A DNA stretch of 64,000 nucleotides from Haloarcula pelagica (GTDB taxonomy: Archaea > Halobacteriota > Halobacteria > Halobacteriales > Haloarculaceae): the NCBI RefSeq assembly GCF_030127105.1, contig NZ_CP126161.1, positions 1,240,001 to 1,304,000 on the forward strand, written 5' to 3'. This document shows positions 61,067 to 64,000 of this stretch, piece by piece (positions within the stretch are counted from its first letter, which is position 1; every line of letters begins with the position of its first letter). The translations under genes and the position numbers were made by a program. The notes under the pieces are model-generated. The model did not search any database. It saw only the letters and a list, made by a program, of their open reading frames with translations, and was not told the origin of the DNA.

Positions 61067-62368
61067 TCACTCGGCGAAATCCGCGTAGGTCGGGCGGTCG
61101 TGCCCGCCGGGGAACGCGTCGACCGGGACGGCGACCTGCTCGCCTTCGTCCATCTCCTTTATCGTCACCTCGTCGTTTTCGAGGTCCTGCTCGCCGACGA
61201 TGACGACCGTCTCGGCGTTGATGTCGTCGGCGTAGCCCATCTGTGCGCCAAAGGAGCGACTCGCCACGTCGCTCTCGACGACGTGGCCCAGGTCGCGGAG
61301 GTCCCGGGCGATCCGGGCCGCGGTCGCGCGGGTGTCGCCGACCTGGAGGACGTAGTAGTCCGTCGACAGCGCCTCCTCGGGCCAGACGCCGGCCCGCTCA
61401 CACAGCAACTGGAGGGTGGCGTGGCCGGGCGCGAAGCCGACCGCGGGCGTGGGCTGGCCGCCGAAGCCCTCGATGAGGTCGTCGTAGCGCCCGCCGCCGA
61501 AGACCGCCCGGGAGACCGACCCCGTGGAGTCGAAACACTCGAAGACGACGCCGGTGTAGTAGTCCAGCCCGCGGGCGGTCGACAGCGACAGCGTCAGGTA
61601 CTCACGGACGCCGAAGTCCTCGGTCGCCGAAAGGACCGCCCGGAGGTTCTCCGTGGCCTCGGCGACGGCGTCGGTCCGGTCGGCCAGGTCGGCTAGGTCG
61701 TCCTCGCCGGTCTGGAGCAACTCGTCGAAGGTCTCTGCCTGGTCGTAGCTCAGCCCCGTCTCGTACAGCGCATCGAGGTACTCGTCGCGGTCGACCTTCG
61801 CGCGCTTGTCGACGGCCCGGATCGCCTCCCGGGTGTCCACATCGGCGTCGAAACTCTCCAGCAGACCAGAGAGGATGTCGCGGTGGGAGACGCGGATCTC
61901 GAAGTCCTCGGCCGAGAGGCCCAGGTCGGTGAGCATGTCGACGGCGACGGCCAGAACCTCGGCGTCGGCCGCGGGGTCAGACGAGCCGAAGATGTCGACG
62001 TTGGTCTGGTAGAACTCCCGGAACCGGCCCTGCTGGACCTGCTCGTAGCGCCAGAACGGCCGCGTCGAGACCCACTTGATCGGCTTCGAGAGTGCCTGCT
62101 GTTTGGCGACGACCATCCGGGCGACCGATGGGGTCAGCTCCGGGGTCAGCGCCACGTCGCGCCCGCCCTTGTCCTCGAAGCTGTACAGCTCCTCGACGAT
62201 CTCCTCGCCGCTCTTGTCGACGTACATCTCGGTCGCTTCGAGCGCCGGCGTCCCGATCTCACGGAACCCGTAGCGGGCGGCCACGTCCTCGATGGTGTCC
62301 ATCGCCCAGCGGCGTGCCTGCATCTCCTCGGGGTAGAAGTCACGAAAGCCCTTGACCCGGTCGTACAT
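61067..62368 (-). CDS. hisS: Histidyl-tRNA synthetase
   Basis: 433 aa, standard HisRS. Class II motif 1 region is near YGFREIGTPALEATEMYVDK. Motif 2 is in KWVSTRPFWRYEQVQQGRFR. The HisA signature LSTARGLDYYTGVVFECFDS and the motif 3 region AVFGGGRYDDLIEGFGGQPT with GFAPG follow. The C-terminal anticodon domain closes the protein. It charges tRNA-His. Confidence 0.97.
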   Translation of the reverse strand: MYDRVKGFRDFYPEEMQARRWAMDTIEDVAARYGFREIGTPALEATEMYVDKSGEEIVEELYSFEDKGGRDVALTPELTPSVARMVVAKQQALSKPIKWVSTRPFWRYEQVQQGRFREFYQTNVDIFGSSDPAADAEVLAVAVDMLTDLGLSAEDFEIRVSHRDILSGLLESFDADVDTREAIRAVDKRAKVDRDEYLDALYETGLSYDQAETFDELLQTGEDDLADLADRTDAVAEATENLRAVLSATEDFGVREYLTLSLSTARGLDYYTGVVFECFDSTGSVSRAVFGGGRYDDLIEGFGGQPTPAVGFAPGHATLQLLCERAGVWPEEALSTDYYVLQVGDTRATAARIARDLRDLGHVVESDVASRSFGAQMGYADDINAETVVIVGEQDLENDEVTIKEMDEGEQVAVPVDAFPGGHDRPTYADFAE

Positions 62369-62439
62369 ACCGGCGCGTACAGCGAGGGCGCGCTTGAACC
62401 TGTCCGTTCACGCCGGCGACGAGGCCGGGTACTGTCCTG

Positions 62440-63042
62440 CTACTCCGCCAACCCACGCACCCGCGACTGCGTGTGCTCGGGAAACACCTCGTCGACGGCC
62501 GCCTGGCCGTACTCGTCGGCCAGCAGCGCCCGGAGTTCGACCTCGTAGTCGGCCTTCGGAATCCGCTCGCTGGGGCCAGTCTCGACCACGAGTTCCCGTT
62601 CGGCCATCGCGTCGATGGCGCCCCGGCCGATCCCCGCGAGCGGTGCGAGGTAGTCGACGCCGAAGCGGTCCTCTACGCTCTGGGCGAGCGGTCGGTCGAT
62701 CGTCGGCACCCGGTCGTCACGGCGGGTACCGTCGGCGACGGCGTCGATATCGAGAGCGTCGGCCCGCTCGGCGACCGTCTCGACGGCGTGTTCGTGGACC
62801 TGCTGGATCGCGTTCCGCGGGAAGCCGTCGGCGGACATCCGTTCGACGGCCGCCTCGGCGACCGCCCTGTCGAGGTCGACGGTCCGGTGAGCGAAGCCGA
62901 CGGCGTCGGCCGCCTCGCGGGCCGGGTCGGGGTCGACGACGCCGAAGGTGCCACTGACCAGCGTCACGTCGTAGAAGGGGTCGAGCACCAGCGCCGCGAG
63001 CGTCGAGTCCTTCCCCGCGCTGTAACACAGTCCACAGCGCAT
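62440..63042 (-). CDS. PP-loop ATPase (AANH superfamily) of unknown substrate
   Basis: 200 aa. The N-terminus MRCGLCYSAGKDSTLAALVL has the SxGxDS-type PP-loop of N-type ATP pyrophosphatases. DALDIDAVADGTRRDDRVPT is the second conserved region. These enzymes adenylate a substrate, often in tRNA or cofactor modification. It starts directly after the PDCD5 stop (no gap), so it is in the S19e-PDCD5 operon, pointing to translation-related work. The closest family is probably DUF7411. Confidence 0.82.
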   Translation of the reverse strand: MRCGLCYSAGKDSTLAALVLDPFYDVTLVSGTFGVVDPDPAREAADAVGFAHRTVDLDRAVAEAAVERMSADGFPRNAIQQVHEHAVETVAERADALDIDAVADGTRRDDRVPTIDRPLAQSVEDRFGVDYLAPLAGIGRGAIDAMAERELVVETGPSERIPKADYEVELRALLADEYGQAAVDEVFPEHTQSRVRGLAE

Positions 63043-63390
63043 CTACCGGCGCTTGATGTCGAAGCTCTTGGAGTCGGGGGTCAGCTCCTGGAGGAGCTGT
63101 TTCATCTTCTCCTCGTCGATCTGGCCCTGGATGCGGCCGCTCTGGGCCAGCGCGACGACCTGCTGTTCGATCTGCTCGCCCACGTCGGGTTTGGACATCT
63201 TGACGGTGTTGAGCCGCTTGCGGGCGCCGTCCGAGAGGTGCTGTCGGAGGATGGCCTTCTTCTGGGCGTCGGCCTGTTGCTGAGCGGCCTGCTGGGCCTC
63301 TGCGTCCTCGCCCTCCTGCTGTTCTTTGAGCTGTTCCATCTTCTTCTTGCGGAGTTCGTCGAGTTCCTCCTCGTTCGGGTCGCCACTCAT
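63043..63390 (-). CDS. PDCD5-family DNA/RNA-binding protein
   Basis: 115 aa. The charged helical N-terminus ([20 protein letters not shown]) leads to the PDCD5 core [40 protein letters not shown] and ends with [12 protein letters not shown]. It belongs to the archaeal and eukaryotic PDCD5 family, whose genes commonly adjoin that of S19e. The precise role is unclear. Confidence 0.95.
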   Translation of the reverse strand: MSGDPNEEELDELRKKKMEQLKEQQEGEDAEAQQAAQQQADAQKKAILRQHLSDGARKRLNTVKMSKPDVGEQIEQQVVALAQSGRIQGQIDEEKMKQLLQELTPDSKSFDIKRR

Positions 63391-63496
63391 GAGTACACGG
63401 AACTACTGGCGTCGGGCGGAAAATCATTTCGGAGCGAACACTGGCGATCCGTCGGCGACAGCCGAACCGGCGCGAAAGCCAGAGAGAAGAGCCGTC

Positions 63497-63958
63497 CTAG
63501 GCGTACCGTTCCAGTTCCGGGCGGTCGAGGTCTTCGAGGACCTCGCCGGCGGTGTCGTCGAGGAGGCTGCGGCCTTCGCCGGTGATCCGGCGGCCGTCGG
63601 CCTCGCTGGTCTCGACGTAGCCGGCGTCTTCGAGCTGCTGGAGGGCGGTCCGGATGACGTTGCCCGAGCCCTTGGACTTCTGCTTGGGGCGGACCCGGTA
63701 GCGGGTGGTGCCCTGTTTCGAACTGCCGTACTCGCTGCGGAGGCTGTTGACGCCGACCGGCCCGTCGACGGCGACCTTCCGGAGCAGGCTGGCCGCGCGT
63801 CGCTGCCAGAAGTCGTCCTGCTCGGGCGGGAGTTCGCGGTCGACGCCGGTCTTGGCGACGACGGCCCAGTCGGGCTGTTCGATGTCGTCCTCGTCGGCGA
63901 GTTTCTCAGTGAGCGCCTCGATGAGTTCCTCGGGCGGAGCGTCGTAGAGTGTCGTCAT
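63497..63958 (-). CDS. rps19e: 30S ribosomal protein S19e
   Basis: 153 aa from ATG 63958. TLYDAPPEELIEALTEKLAD opens the protein; DDFWQRRAASLLRKVAVDGP and GSGNVIRTALQQLEDAGYVE are S19e family segments forming a winged-helix fold. It binds the small ribosomal subunit. GCTTAAATGA at 63981-63990 (minus strand) is the TATA box 28 nt upstream, favouring this ATG over an in-frame one 36 nt earlier. Confidence 0.96.
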   Translation of the reverse strand: MTTLYDAPPEELIEALTEKLADEDDIEQPDWAVVAKTGVDRELPPEQDDFWQRRAASLLRKVAVDGPVGVNSLRSEYGSSKQGTTRYRVRPKQKSKGSGNVIRTALQQLEDAGYVETSEADGRRITGEGRSLLDDTAGEVLEDLDRPELERYA

Positions 63959-63980
63959 TGGGCCATGATTCCCGTTGCCG

Positions 63981-63990
63981 TCATTTAAGC
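63981..63990 (-). promoter_or_regulatory. TATA box for rps19e operon
   Basis: GCTTAAATGA on the minus strand is centred 28 nt before the ATG at 63958 and predicts a leaderless message for rps19e and the downstream PDCD5 and PP-loop genes. Confidence 0.5.
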
Positions 63991-64000
63991 GCATCGTTCG

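Overview
This window is haloarchaeal chromosome. The proteins are strongly acidic, most of the DNA is very GC-rich, and many genes have a TATA element about 25-30 nt before an ATG with no ribosome binding site (leaderless transcripts). The gene set is archaeal: aIF5B, S19e, PDCD5, Nob1, Pus10, PAN proteasome ATPase, SecD/SecF, halocyanin, CheF and pyruvoyl arginine decarboxylase. I cannot name the genus; gene content fits the Haloarcula/Halomicrobium/Natronomonas side of Halobacteria but this is not diagnostic.

Region 1 (1-18951) is a surface-polysaccharide or glycoprotein-glycan locus. The first 11 kb is visibly less GC-rich than the rest and holds five family-4-type glycosyltransferases (one cut by the window start), an O-antigen ligase/polymerase-like membrane protein, two alkaline-phosphatase-superfamily (sulfatase-like) enzymes and an AsnB-type amidotransferase. 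It continues into a polyprenyl-phosphate sugar-1-phosphate transferase, two NDP-sugar epimerase/dehydratases, a UDP-sulfoquinovose synthase-like enzyme, GlmS and a GlmU-like nucleotidylyltransferase. Together they supply UDP-GlcNAc and a probable sulfonated sugar, start a lipid-linked glycan, extend it and decorate it.

Region 2 (18952-24804) is an accessory stretch: a frameshifted nucleotidyltransferase with a small partner, an ABC exporter, a small winged-helix protein, a CheF paralogue and a CPBP membrane protease. Region 3 (25092-33804) is an acetate-use cluster: two acetyl-CoA synthetases flank a Bat-like regulator, followed by a two-subunit sodium/solute symporter, a universal stress protein and a small membrane protein. 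A second CheF paralogue follows, with a promoter core like that of the first.

Region 4 (34941-43783) holds UppP, an MscS channel, a DsrE-like protein, Pus10, RNase HII and the SecF-SecD pair. Between the convergent ends of rnhB and secD lies a 526-nt gap with no credible protein gene. It contains what looks like a structured non-coding RNA of about 367 nt on the minus strand, with its own TATA box, two long-range helices joining its ends, several GNRA-capped hairpins and a hairpin-plus-T-run end. I do not recognise it as RNase P or SRP RNA, and it is the most interesting object in the window.

Region 5 (43888-64000) is mostly housekeeping: Pgi, a second CPBP protease, Nob1, halocyanin, aIF5B, a response regulator, arginine decarboxylase, a PQQ-repeat lipoprotein, PAN, PepF, TruA, HisS, PDCD5 and S19e. 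Small haloarchaeal proteins of unknown function are interspersed. Within it, an MscS channel is translationally coupled to a protein with degenerate P-loop ATPase features, and a C2H2 zinc-finger protein is tethered to the membrane.
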